DNA of 64,000 nt from Opisthorchis felineus. Taxonomy: Eukaryota; Platyhelminthes; Trematoda; Opisthorchiida; Opisthorchiidae. The position numbers and the translations under genes are program-made. The DNA lies in the NCBI GenBank assembly GCA_004794785.1, contig SJOL01006754.1, forward strand, positions 237,840-301,839, given 5' to 3'. This document shows, one piece after another, positions 24,472 to 35,689 of the stretch. The notes beneath the pieces are model-generated. The model saw only the letters and a program-made list of their open reading frames with translations. It was not told the DNA's origin and made no database searches. Positions within the stretch are counted from its first letter, which is position 1. Each line of letters opens with the position of its first letter.

Positions 24472-24622
24472 CTGTACTGAAAAGCCGAGAAGCACAGTAC
24501 AACTTTCTCCTCTTTATTGGGAATCATCAGCAGTAGGCATCTCACGAAACTTCAGAGGGTTTCGAACCCGTGAACTCCAATCTAGTGGATTGAACACTTA
24601 GCCGTTCTGCCACTAGTGCCCG
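24472..24622 (-). repeat. tRNA-like SINE, family 2, best-kept copy
   Basis: On the minus strand the head reads GGCACTAGTGGCAGAACGGC (A-box region), then ACGGGTTCGAAACCC (a good B box). The tail is GATGATTCCCAATAAAGAGG and ends GTGCTTCTCGGCTTTTCAG. It lacks a foldable anticodon arm, so it is a SINE, not a tRNA gene. Confidence 0.65.
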
Positions 24623-25190
24623 ATCAACTGTTTGATCAAATCACACTTAGCTTATGGCGTCACTAATTCATCAATCACGGGATCTACATCACGTCATCTC
24701 ACGTGCTGACAGCCTCGTTGATCAACTACTCATCAGTTTTAAGTTTCACTGATGGCATGAATTCCTTTCTCCCTCTGAGCTACTTATAAATTGTTGCTAA
24801 TGTGAGATTTGGAGGCTTTAGAGCTTGGAAAGCATTTCTCCGTAGACCAACCTGCTGCTTCCATGATAGGATGATACTACGGTCCATTGGACTTGCAGGG
24901 AAAATAGTATTTATCGAAAGTAATTACGGACTGTTGGTTCAAGCTTCAAAACGATAAGTCTATACCTGTTCCAGATTTGTCTATTCAACGATAGATACAG
25001 TACTGCGCCAAACGCGGAAAATATGTGCGAGCAGATCGCTTATTGGAGAACGGAAACATCGTTGACTTTGCCGTTGGAGTGCGAAAGACCTGGAAGTGCA
25101 ACCTGGGCATACTTCATTACCTAATTCCCCACCTGTTAAATCCAAAGGAAAAACGTTTTGTTTTAGGAAAAATGTATTAAAGAATTGTGG

Positions 25191-25473
25191 TTAACGAGCA
25201 CACCCTTCACAACACTTGCATCCACACGGACAATCTTTGCATGTACACTGACCAGGTTGACATGTGCAGTCTTGACCTGTCTTGCAGCCTTCACAACAGA
25301 CGCATCCTTCATCACCGCAGGCTGAAAACAGGAAAAATGTTGAACTGTTGGGCAAGGACGTTTCAGATAATGGAGGGCATGCACAGGAGGGTTGCATAGA
25401 TAAGCTAAGTTAAGAAAAGTCAAGATAAGATGAATTTCGATGAGAAATGTTTCACGAAAAACGTACCTGTCAT
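25191..25473 (-). CDS. Metallothionein 3, two exons
   Basis: Exon 1 is 25473-25467 (ATG ACA G, donor GTACGT). Exon 2 is 25321-25191 after a TTTTCAG acceptor, stop TAA. The product is 45 residues, starting M-T-A-C-G-D-E-G-C-V-C-C-E-G-C-K-T-G-Q-D-C and ending C-C-E-G-C-A-R. The N-terminus differs from paralogues 1 and 2 (M-T-A instead of M-K-P), but the 7-base exon and phase 1 intron are kept. The conserved block G-C-V-C-C-E-G-C-K confirms common origin. A frame reading through the intron at the 5' side is spurious. Confidence 0.9.
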
Positions 25474-25509
25474 ATTTCCGCTTAGCCGGTTTGTTTGAGT
25501 CGGTTGTAA

Positions 25510-25572
25510 TTCCGTGCGCAACCATTTATTTACCACTGACATGTGAAAGCAGTCATGTGAATTCACATAACA
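25510..25572 (-). promoter_or_regulatory. Metallothionein 3 promoter with palindrome
   Basis: The TATA-like AATAAATG is at 25530-25523, 50 bases before the ATG. Upstream is the perfect 14-base palindrome ATGTGAATTCACAT (25555-25568), with a direct half-site ATGTGAA at 25541-25547. A TGCRCNC core (TGCGCAC, 25520-25514) lies between TATA and ATG, as in metallothionein 1. Confidence 0.5.
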
Positions 25573-25806
25573 TATTATTTACGGACATATCAGGTCGATC
25601 CTCGGAATTCACGTGAACGATTTGAGTGGTCACGTGCTGGCTAGTACTGACATCAGTCGAACCGTAGATTTGCCAAAACAACATAGGACTTGTAGTGTAC
25701 AAACCGCGGGTTATGTTGTCATGATAGTTGGTAATGTTTTGGAATATAGGTAGCTCGGGTGCGCTGCTTGGTTGTTGGTCTGTTCGCCAAGCTTGGCAGT
25801 TGGATT

Positions 25807-25846
25807 GCAAACGTTTCATCACCAATCGAGGTGACATCGTCAGTGC
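25807..25846 (-). ncRNA. Hammerhead ribozyme motif, well kept
   Basis: The minus strand reads GCA-CTGACGA, then T, then GTCACC-TCGATT-GGTGAT, then GAAACGTTTGC. The core CUGACGA and GAAA are intact. Stem II is six pairs with one G-U. The short stem I is GCA with TGC. Stem III is replaced by the self-complementary ACGU, so cleavage (after the following U) would need a dimer or extended pairing. The match to 31205-31244 is nearly complete. Similar motifs are known from Penelope-like elements and schistosome SINEs; the assignment of this copy is inference. Confidence 0.65.
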
Positions 25847-27927
25847 GGGGTTGAGTGGGTGAATTCCTCCTCATGATAGTTTTCCTACGGATCGCCCCGT
25901 TGAGGATATAACCTGGGACCGTTTCTTCTTTGGGGAGGAGACTACATGGAACCACATAAGCATATATCATCCTGGCAAAATTCAATAGTTTTAAGCAGAC
26001 ATTAAAGTCCTGTGGTGGAGTATAGCGCCTACTCTAGAGTAAAAGCTCCCGGACATGTGCAGACACAGTTTCAACTCAATGAAAGCCCTTGAAATCTGTG
26101 TCACTATACCACTGCAAATTCAGCTCGAGGAATTACAGCTTCAAGACATCAATAATTACTTCAGAAGCAGGTTAGCCAATCACACTGGTTTTACGCATGG
26201 TTCAATTATGGGCTTTCAGTACGTAAAACATACCACTGGGATGAGGTGTAATGTTCCCTTTTCTAGCGTTGTACATACATACATCCACACGACAGTGGGG
26301 AATGCAGTGAGAACAATAGCCAAGACATCGCAGCACAATGAAATCCGTCGACCAGTATCATCACAGTGTGACTGAATAGTACTCGAGGATTCGTCATCAA
26401 CTAGGACTGTCTACCAGAGGGTTGTCCTAAATAGAATAAAAGCACATGCTTGTTGGGACGAGCGATGACGCATACACTATGGGGCCCAAAGCAGGTGACT
26501 AAACTGCTAGATCTATCGATCGAATAACAACGAATCTGCGTGTAGATCTGTTGGATAAAGCTAAGACACTGAACATGCATGCTTAACCCTATTCAAATCG
26601 CCCAAATTTAGCAGTTTATAAGGACAGCCATAGAACTGTGTGATAAATGAGTGACACTTTGTTTGTTCATCGCTAAGGCGGTCCTGCTAACTCTCAATGT
26701 AGTGGTATAATGGCCGCACGACCACACCAGGTTTCACAATGATGAAAGGGACCGTCAGTCAACTTGTTTCTGAGACATAGGGGTACACAGTCAAAGAATT
26801 TCGGATGAATGTGAGCGGGCTACTGTTTTAGGTGAGATTACCAGAACAGAGTATAAGAAAAGTGTACCAGAATCCGCACAATTAGGGGCCTTCAGAGAGC
26901 CAGCATACAGGATAGTGCGATATGCAAATTCCTAGGTCACAATTGGTTCTGACCTTATTACTTTTAGCGAGATGAGATAAAAGTTTACAATGAATAGCCC
27001 AGAAGCGAGTGACGCAGAAGACGATTTGTTTAGGATGATATCCTTTCGAAAGCTCTTGTCAAGTGCGCTATGCATCACATTGGTAAAGAAGGGCACGTGT
27101 GAACTGGTATTTGAAAGGCGGAATTCCAATTCTAACTGGAAGTTGAACAATGCGCAAACGAATCAAGCGGATCAGGCTAGACACCCCGCCTAACTCAGAT
27201 GTGTTTGTAAACAAAGGACTCGATTAAGTCAACAAAGCTTCAAGATGGATTAACAGATGGGGTCTCGCACGTACCTTAACGATCTTAAAGGCTAAAGAAG
27301 TTTCAACCTGCTGACCATAGTTCAGAAGATGGCTGGTGACAGAAGAAAAGGAATTCTGGCGAAACGTAGGATTACTGGATTACCTCACATAGTTGAAGGC
27401 GTAGATAGAAACGTGTTCTTTCACTCGTGACTCAAGTCACATTCCAATTCTCCTTATATGGTTGTTGCAACTTACACGTAAGTGTTACTCAGGCACTCTA
27501 AGGAAGAAACTCTGGGTCCGGTTATGCGAGTTGAGAGGTGGATGTTCCTCTGAACATATGCGACTTAGCACAACCATCGATGTACATCGCCAATCGATCA
27601 ATACACATGAAAACCAATTACGAAGAGGAATGCACTTGAACGGCAGTCCCGGGGCAAGGAGGAAAAAACTCCGGTGCAGAATTGTTTTTGAAAAACCTCT
27701 GGTGCGGAATCGTTTTTTCAAAAACGCCAACTAAACAGTTACAGACTATTGGACAGGAAAGTTAAGCTCTCATTTGCACGCTGTTTTTAAAAACTGAATA
27801 TCCGTCTTCTTCTTGAACGTGTCTTCGTGAACTCTCCTGGATATTCATTGACTATCGCACAAGTGCAAGCAAAAACTGCAAAGTAGTTCCACAAATTCCG
27901 TAATAAATCCCACCTTCCATTAGATCA

Positions 27928-27997
27928 AGATGGAGTTACGAGAACACATATACTACTCACATGCGTCATCAGTAGTACCCACCGTTACAGCGGTAGA
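27928..27997 (+). repeat. Inverted repeat arm, left
   Basis: GGAGTTACGAGAACACATATACTACTC and the following GCGTCATCAGTAGTACCCACCG match, in reverse, 29382-29446. The two arms flank the LINE fragment at 28965-29345. Confidence 0.5.
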
Positions 27998-28820
27998 CTG
28001 GCCACGCGAACACCGCGCAGCATCTTTTTCCCCAAAAATATCTTTAAAATGCTATGCTACTCTTCAAACGAAGATTGAAGTGAAGCCTCTTGATGGATGG
28101 ACTTTAGAATGAGGAATATCTTATCTGGGGTCATGTGAGGCTTGGTGGAGAAGGCTGGGTGTATTCCCAGCCTCTGGGGTTTTTTGCCCAGTATCACCTT
28201 CCCTAAGAACACTAGTAGAGATAATAAGATGTAAGATGGCACTGTCGGGTGATTCTATCGTGTATGAACTGGAGTCTTATGACACACACTAATGAATTGT
28301 CCAATAACCCAGGTGTCCACTCTTTTTGGCCCTGCATAAACACAAACGAAGGGTGTGACGGTTCTTCTGAAAATTGCATTTTTATGGGAAAAACTACATC
28401 CAGAATCAATCGCATCGGTTCTCCTAGGAACAATTCGCCTGAAGATTGCTGATTGGCGACAGAGTGACCGGATATCGCTCCACATGACTGAAAAGGTAGT
28501 GCAGGTTTTGTTTGATACTTCCTTTGTTTTCCAGCTATATACGCTTTCGTCTGAAGGTATCAACGACGCGTTCAGGTTGACCATGGTGGTTCCACCTCGT
28601 AGTGTGTCCCTAAGTTTACTATCTGGAAAACGAGTTTAGTTTCCTCTATGAATACCTGTGTGAGCCCTTAGTTGACTTAAAACAAAAGGTATGCCAAACG
28701 GTTTTTCACACTGCCGAATTCACTACAGAGTCTAAAGTTACGACGAGACAAGTGCGTGCAAGATTTTCTGGGAGAAGGCAGTTTCACTCTTTTGATCAAT
28801 CCTACCTTAGACTATCCATT

Positions 28821-28822
<2 letters not shown>

Positions 28823-28863
<41 letters not shown>
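28823..28863. repeat. (TA)n microsatellite
   Basis: About 41 bases of alternating T and A. Confidence 0.95.
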
Positions 28864-28866
<3 letters not shown>

Positions 28867-28964
28867 ACAATCACGTATGTTTCTAGCACAGCGAAGTACA
28901 AATTTCTACCTGCGTTATTTCTATTAGTCAACATGTACTGCAATTTTACCACTCCCTCCAACAA

Positions 28965-29345
28965 CCAATAATCGTCTTTCTCGATCTCAAGTCTGCTTTT
29001 GACCCAGGGATAGTCAGAAACTGTGGCAGTGTCTGGCGATAAAAGGTGTTCCTTCTAAGTTCTTGTCTTCTGTAACGAATCTATATGCCGGCTCCCCTGA
29101 ACAAGAACGCGTCCGTAGCAAATCCTCTCCTGCATTCACCACATCCATTGGTGTCAGGCAAGGGTGTCCTGTGTCGCCCTTTCATTTTAGCTTCGCAATC
29201 GATGTACAGTTTGAGTCTTCTATACCTACCTATTGTACCTCAGACATCAAAACACTCGCGGGGAGTTCGCTGTCCTACATGGAATACACCGACAATAATT
29301 CAAGTTCAGCGCCTTTTAAAAAGGAGGCTTCAGGCGTCGTGTGAA
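28965..29345 (+). pseudogene. Decayed LINE reverse transcriptase
   Basis: One frame reads V-F-L-D-L-K-S-A-F-D (motif A) near 28977. After a frameshift the next reads K-F-L-S-S-V-T-N-L-Y-A-G-S, then S-I-G-V-R-Q-G-C-P-V-S-P-F (motif B), then Y-M-E-Y-T-D-N in place of the Y-A-D-D catalytic motif C. The order and spacing are those of a LINE reverse transcriptase. The loss of the aspartate pair and the frameshift mark a dead copy. Confidence 0.75.
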
Positions 29346-29381
29346 TTATTCCTCCTTCTGAGCCACTCACGGTAGTAGTGT

Positions 29382-29446
29382 AACGGCGGATATTACTGAT
29401 GAGGCATACGAGTAGTATGTGGTTTTCTCGTAACTCCGTGGCGAAA
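29382..29446 (-). repeat. Inverted repeat arm, right
   Basis: Reverse-strand counterpart of 27928-27997. See that entry for the shared blocks. Confidence 0.5.
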
Positions 29447-29526
29447 GGCTTTGCTCTTTACAGTATAAGCTGACTTGGAAGTTTGAGTCACGGTGCAAGT
29501 GAAGGTCATGTATGCCAAAAATCCTA

Positions 29527-29665
29527 AAAAAAAGCACTTTGACGCTATTCAGTCCTGACTGGAAACCATCAGCAACACTTATCTCGCGAATCATCAGGAT
29601 AGTTCGAACCCACCACATCTCAGCTATCAGTTGAAGACTCAACTGTTCGGCCACAATTGGCTGGT
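29527..29665 (-). repeat. tRNA-like SINE, family 2
   Basis: On the minus strand the order is GCCGAACAGTTGAGTCTTCA, GTGGGTTCGAACTATCC (B box), then CTGATGGTTTCCAGTCAGG. It is shorter at the 3' end than the copy at 24472. Confidence 0.5.
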
Positions 29666-30014
29666 CCGTGGTACAGGTCACAGTAAAACTAAATTGTTCT
29701 CGAGTCATGGTGCTTCGTTTACGATTGCATGGCATTTTTTCTCCTAAATGAACGGTGGGTGTGCTTTCATGACTTTGTAAACAATCTAGTTTTACACACA
29801 CAGTCCAAGTTTACTTTCAATCTAATGAATGGTTAGTGTTGCGTTATACTATACAGCTACGAGCTGCGTATTGGGGTACGAGAACAAAAACTGTGACAAG
29901 TTCCGGTTGATTTACCAAGGACAGACTGCAGCCCACTCACCACAGCCGGGCCCGGTCCAGCGAAACCCTTGTTTGACCGGTCTCGCCTTACAGAGAAAGC
30001 GTAATGAACAACCG

Positions 30015-30476
30015 ACAGGGCAATACACTCAGTTGCAAACCAATTTGTTTTTTTCGGGAGACTTAGCTGGAACCCAGCTGAATCTCTCGTTTGTGATGTT
30101 TTCAAGCAACTGAATGTGCCGCAACAGGCCGCTTCATGTTTCAGTTGGTACGATATTCGATATATCACGATACCTGTACAGACATAATACACTACTCAAG
30201 TAGAACAATAGGTTGACGGAAACATGAGGTGGCCTGGTGCAGCACCTTCAGTCGCTTAAAAAACACATCATATACGACAGATTCAGCTGAGTTTCAGGTA
30301 AGTCTCCCTGCAAAAGTCAAATTTGCTTGGAAATGAGTGCATTTCGCTAATTTCGTGAAATTCGGATTTAAGTTGAAAATAAGGTCGACGGAAACTCGGG
30401 GATAGCATCTACCTAATGAGCCCCAAGAATGGCGAAACTGGTCGCGGGCTGTCGGAGAATTTTCAGCAACCTTATG
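30015..30476. repeat. Foldback repeat, complete hairpin
   Basis: The left arm (30023-30160) and right arm (30213-30345) are inverted versions of one another. For example, CAGCTGAATCTCTCGTTTGTG is answered by ACGACAGATTCAGCTGAG. The spacer carries CGATATTCGATATATCACG. The right side then continues into TTTTCAGCAACCTTATGAGTAG, found reversed at 23178-23205. Confidence 0.6.
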
Positions 30477-30599
30477 AGTAGTGTATTAAACTGATAGGGA
30501 GTTTCAGTTACCTACCGGCGTGGCCCACTATGGTGAGTCATCGATCGGGCACGATTAGTGCATTTGCACGTGGGATGTCTGGCGCTCGAACTGGCAGTT

Positions 30600-30750
30600 T
30601 AGAGATCCCGGTTTTCTCCAGACTCCAGCTGCTCGACGAGTGTACCGACGCACCATCAGCAGCTGAAATATATAATTGGATGCAGTTGCCTTGGTGGATG
30701 AGTCCAGTGACGGAAATCCAAAGCAAACGATCGGTCGCATTTGTCCGTGG
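30600..30750 (+). repeat. Dispersed repeat, copy 1
   Basis: ACCATCAGCAGCTGAAATAT, GGATGCAGTTGCCTTGGTGG and AACGATCGGTCGCATTTG are matched by 31715-31815 with the same spacing. The family is unknown. Confidence 0.4.
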
Positions 30751-31204
30751 TTGAAAACAACGAGTTAACGGAAGGCATTGAAGCTGTTCATCGATTAAAA
30801 TCGTTTTATTTATCTGACTGGAGAGGAATGACCGATGATGTTGAGGCTGTGGTTTGAGTCTGTTACTTCTATCCGAAACTACTCAGATCAAATCTGCATG
30901 AACTTTCACACTGTTTCTGGGATCCGGGTTTCCATAAGAGTCAATCACCAACAGATCAGTTTTATCGCAGCAGTCAGCTGGAGTGTTTCCAAAACCAGTC
31001 GCATAGTACATTGTCCTCCCATTTGCTAGCACAAGTGAGTTTTGGTAGTGTGTTCATGTGCAGCCGAGTGACTGAGTTTGTGCTCGGTGTGTTAAGCCAA
31101 CCTTGACAATTTTTAGCTAAACAGAGGTAAGGGGCCTTTGAAACCAGACCTGATAGTTGAAGACCATGGTCGTTGGCTTGTTCGCTGAGCTGGGCAATTT
31201 GATT

Positions 31205-31244
31205 GCAAACGTTTCATCACCAATCGAGGTGACATCATCAGTGC
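31205..31244 (-). ncRNA. Hammerhead ribozyme motif, well kept
   Basis: The minus strand reads GCA-CTGATGA, T, GTCACC-TCGATT-GGTGAT, GAAACGTTTGC. The core, stem II and stem I pairs are as in the copy at 25807, differing by CUGAUGA for CUGACGA. The flanks (ATCAAATTGCCCAGCTCAGC) also resemble that copy, so the repeat unit is larger than the ribozyme. Confidence 0.65.
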
Positions 31245-31879
31245 GTTATTGGGGAGCGTAGTGGTGCGTAGCGGTTGGTTGGTGGTTGAAGACCAAACAG
31301 TTAGTCCTCGCTGTATTAGTCAGTAATGTGATTAGCAGTTGAACTCCCCAACTATTCAGGGCGCATGTTGTTTTTCAAACTTTAGTGCCTGCGGTTCGGT
31401 GCTTGCGTTGTCAGGACTTTGTACAAAATCGAGTTTCATGCATGCATTAAAGTCTGATCCAAGTGGTAGTGCGTCTAACGGTTTTGTGTCACATAAACGA
31501 GGCTTATCTTTATACCATACGTTTCCTAAATGAGGCCCATGGAGCAAGATATTGAAGCAATCACACCAGCGTGAGAATGATTTTCAGAGCCTGATTCCAG
31601 CCTGCTCATCGATAATGAACCTGTTAGTTTAGGTGCAACGAGGGCACACTTTGAGACATTTGGCTATTTGGCGATCCTCGTGGGCATGGGACATCAGTCA
31701 GTCGACGCGCGCCCTGAAGCACTGTCAGCAACTGAAGTTTGAAATAAGATGCAGTTGTCCTGGTAGTCGGCTGGGGAAACGGAACTCAAAACCAAACGGT
31801 CGGTCGAATTCTTCTTGGGCGATGGGGTTTTGGAACGAGTCTATTCATGTTTTATCCGTCCGCTGTTCTATGGTGATAG

Positions 31880-32110
31880 GCCTAGTCAATTCAAAATATC
31901 CATGAGACATATGGCCGAGTTAGGAGAAATGTTCTTATTACCAAAACGCTTTTGTCATTGGGGGAAAAACGTTGGTTTTGATGGACAGTGTATAGAAATA
32001 AAATCACTACCAAATGGTATGCTCATGGCAATTTTTCCCTAAATACTTCAGACTGTACGCTGAAGAAACGCACTCTACTTTTGGGTGATTTGTTTGGATC
32101 CCTGGCTTTA
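31880..32110 (+). repeat. Dispersed repeat, copy 1 of a direct pair
   Basis: CCATGAGACATATGGCCGAGTTA, ATGTTCTTATTACCAAAACGC and GCTCATGGCAATTTTTCCCT have counterparts in the same order at 33350-33540. The pair lies 1.45 kb apart in direct orientation. The element type is not recognised. Confidence 0.4.
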
Positions 32111-32239
32111 TCCAGTAGCTTGGGGAACTTGATAAGCAAGCACTCCGTTTGGGCTGTCCAAGCGCTTTCAGAAGCAGCTTGGTTTGTCTGGATATCTTGT
32201 TGCATTCAGAAGCCTGGAACCATCTTGTATATTGGAGTC

Positions 32240-32425
32240 ATCGTAGTCGTCGTCACTATCACTTCGGGCATCGTAATTATCATCATTGTCACCATCGACA
32301 GCAGCAGCAGCGCCATCGTCTCGATGATTACAGCCACCAACATGATCATCTTCGTCATCGTCATTGTCGTTATCATCATCATTATCAACGTCGTAGTCGC
32401 AGTCTTCGTCGGCATCACCTTCATC
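32240..32425. repeat. Imperfect ATC/GTC trinucleotide repeat
   Basis: A degraded ATC-rich tract with GTC, TTC and AGC interruptions. The acidic and histidine-rich frames over it are artefacts. Confidence 0.8.
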
Positions 32426-33329
32426 TACAAATTGGGGTTGCCAGGAAGTCAACCGGAGAAATCTCTGGAATGCTCCTTTTAAAAGTATCAATGATAACAC
32501 CATAGGTCACTTAAAGTACAAACCGGTGAAGTGACTTTTTTGGCAACTGCCTCTGTTTGCATGACGGGTTCATCTGAAAATTTCTACGGGCAGCTCACAT
32601 TTCATTATTTCCTTGAAATAGTTACTGATTTCATTTAGAAGCGCCAACTCTTCCGTAAAAATAGTTCTGGATATCAAGGAACATGTGGAGCAGTGTTTGT
32701 TTCAGGTTCTCGTATAAAGTGGAATCTGGAAGCCTGGTCAACGTTATCTTTTCAGTAACACTGCGAACTATTCTAATCAAATTTTCTCTACTCCTGCCGT
32801 AATACCTACATAGTCAGTCATTCGGGCAACACTTCCTTTGGTCAACGTGACACATACGGTTAACGCATAATCGATGATGTAGGCAATGAGCTGAGCTGAG
32901 CTGACTGTGCTTTTAGGCTGGATATTTTGTCATTAATTTCCCCGAATTTATTTACTAGTTGGAAGACGCCTGTGTCCTCAAGTTTACGCTCAAGTGATAC
33001 TGTCGAAACAGCACAGGCGAACGCACTCCCCCTTTTTTCATGAGTGATAACAATGAGCACCTGCCAGGTTTAGCTGTTACATCAATGTGGAGATCAATCT
33101 TGTCACACGCGAACCTTCGTCCAATAGTCTTCCACACATCAGTGATGGAGCATGGTGTGTAAATCACTTTAAAAATCCTGTGCAGATAAACGTTCGTGTG
33201 CAAACTAGTAAGGTGTTTAAGGGCTATCCAAATGAATATCGGCGGACTCTTTCGTTTTAGTAGCATCCATCAAATGAATATGCTACACGAAGGCCAGTTC
33301 ATTTTAAATTTTTCGCCATATGAGTGACT

Positions 33330-33560
33330 ACCTGTGAGGTCAGTTTGGATTGTCCATGAGGGATTCGGCCGAATTAAGAATGTTTTCATTACCAACTTTT
33401 CTCTCATAAGAGACCTAAAGAATGGTGTCAACAGGATTTGTGTAGATACAATAGCGCTCCAAAAAGATACGCGCATGGTGATTTTTCCCTCATTACTTCC
33501 AGCTCAATTCTGGAGATTGGTTACTTGTCTCGAGCGCTGATCTCATCCAGCATTTTGAAT
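33330..33560 (+). repeat. Dispersed repeat, copy 2 of a direct pair
   Basis: Contains CCATGAGGGATTCGGCCGAATTA, GTTTTCATTACCAAC and GCGCATGGTGATTTTTCCCT, matching 31880-32110. Confidence 0.4.
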
Positions 33561-35039
33561 GACTTGACAGAATATGCTGTCACTCCGTTTGAGGTTATTA
33601 GTTTACAGTTGATGATAGCCATACTATAACCCAGAAGGAATATGCACTGATAACAGTTTTTACTATGGTTGACAGTAGTTTACACTGGTGAGTTATACTG
33701 TGTATAAAATAAATGCAATGCGAAAGTTGGAGTAAGTCAAAAGGGGAACGTATCGTTTGTGAGAGTTTCTTGGTGAAAGTCCGGACGGGGAAACGTGTTT
33801 TCTCCGTAGTATAGCTGCTACACGTGTTTCGTAGTTATCCGTGGACTTGTGGAGTTTGGTTAACTCCCTGCCCTCTGCGCGCGCGTACATGTGTGTGATG
33901 ACGGCGTCGTGTCTTCCTATATATAGGAAGGTTTGACTTGTGTATACTACCTAGAATCTTCCCGACGCGTACGAGACGGGAACTGACTTTTCTAGAGTTG
34001 TGGTACTGACTGCGCCGTGACCTCAAAACCCCAGACACCCAAATTCAGGTAGCGACTTGTACTTTCATGACATGTTTCTTCATGGTGTCGAAAAAAACTA
34101 TCCCGGGGGCAAACTTCACTACCTCGGTGAATAAATCCTTGTAGGTACACAGAGGTTTAGGTAAGCTCCAGAATAATCAATGAAAAGCATGGAAGAGTGA
34201 GACCGCTCCACAAATTGCAACTTATCTTATACATCAAAACCAACCGAGGTATAATGCGCAACGAGAACATTCTGTAAATTCATTCGTGTGCGCTCCGAAG
34301 GTATTTCCTACGTGGCGAATGTTAAAGGAAAGTTTCATTAGGGCTAGTTAACGGAGCCACGGGGGCTAGGGATTTTAAACAATCTTTGTATCTTATGCTC
34401 TATATAATGAAAAATACCTGGCTTTATGTTTAACAAATTCTTTAACAGGACCCTTAAATGCTTTTCCATCGTCACCGAAAGCCAGTTTCATCTGCACATA
34501 GAAGTAGAAGTAACGACCGCACATTTCAACACACGTGCCTTTCAAGTGAAGGGGCTCCCGAATAAAGCATTATTTTGACCGGTTCCTAGAGTGCGTGCTG
34601 TTAAGAGAGGAAGAACTGTAGTCTGAAGCGAAATTACTGCTTAAAATATCTGTTTCTGATGCAGGAAAGTTGGAATTGGATCTGTTTTAAAGTAGTAAAT
34701 TACATTTTTATTGTCCAGGGCTACCTCTTTATGGAGAGAACTTCGTTAACATATGACACTCAATGCTCGTCCCTGAAGGTTCCAGTTAACGTCTAAGACT
34801 CCAAAGAGTGGAGCATCTCTCAGATGCTTAAAGGTTTCGTCAGCCGCTTTAGATGGTTCATTGTGAGAAATACTCCTTTCTAGGAGGAATTTTGCCAATA
34901 ATGAAGGCTTCAAGTGAGTACGCCATATGTTATCTCTTCTGAGGAGTGAGTCATTGTCAGGGTAGCCTTCATGCGAGGGAGGGGGGATGTACGCTATAAT
35001 AAATCGCACTGCGTCCAAAATTTATCGGAAAAGGCACCG

Positions 35040-35480
35040 AGAACAAAAAGTTTTATAAGTTCTGATCGTAGTGTAGCAGCTGAGGTTAATGCACGAATCC
35101 CCAGTGCTCGAGTCGTCTCATTGATATGAAGCACCTACGACGGCAAAGGGGTACAGCCCGTAATCACAGGGGACGTATGTTCCAGGCTGCAGTAGAGGAG
35201 GCTTTGTTGTATGATTGTAATATGTCGTCTCTGCGAGCAGCTGAACTAAGACGTCTTCAGGCTTTCGATAGGTGACTTTTCAGACCAATGGGTCCCGTAG
35301 TTTAGGGCCAAGGAATCCACAATGAGAGCGTATTGTTTTGCGTGCCCCACTGAAACACAGAGTCAGACTTGGTGATGGTCAACATTTGGTCTGACAGGAG
35401 GAAAGGAAATAGATTTTAAAAAGTATTGTACTATCGACACCTCCATCGTGGAGAATTTAATCCAAGAAAAATTGCTGGAA
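35040..35480 (+). pseudogene. LINE ORF2 C-terminal remnant
   Basis: Broken plus frames give A-R-I-P-S-A-R-V-V, R-M-F-Q-A-A-V-E-E-A-L-L-Y-D and S-L-R-A-A-E-L-R-R-L-Q-A-F-D-R. This is the order of the post-reverse-transcriptase thumb and cysteine region of trematode LINEs (typically A-V-R-S-V-L-L-Y-G-C-E-T-W, then R-R-L-x-x-F-D-x-R). Stops and frameshifts throughout. Confidence 0.6.
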
Positions 35481-35689
35481 CTTCTAGAAATATTGTTCCA
35501 GCGGTAATCAGGAGTACATGACAGGATTTGTCTTCTAAAGTACATGGACTGCAGCCCCTAGTGAATGACAAACAGCAGTTCTGGTCGTTGACTCATATCA
35601 GACTACCGGAATATCCTCTGAAGCTGTTCATCGTTTTCTACGTGAGACATTGTTTTCAAAGCAACCTTACAGCATCTCCAAACATATCC

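Noticed and set aside
24530..24630. tRNA gene
   Set aside because: The A and B boxes are present, but no clover-leaf forms and the sequence belongs to a dispersed SINE family.
32168..32505. Acidic or His-rich frames
   Set aside because: Degraded trinucleotide repeat; the frames on both strands are mutually explained by it.
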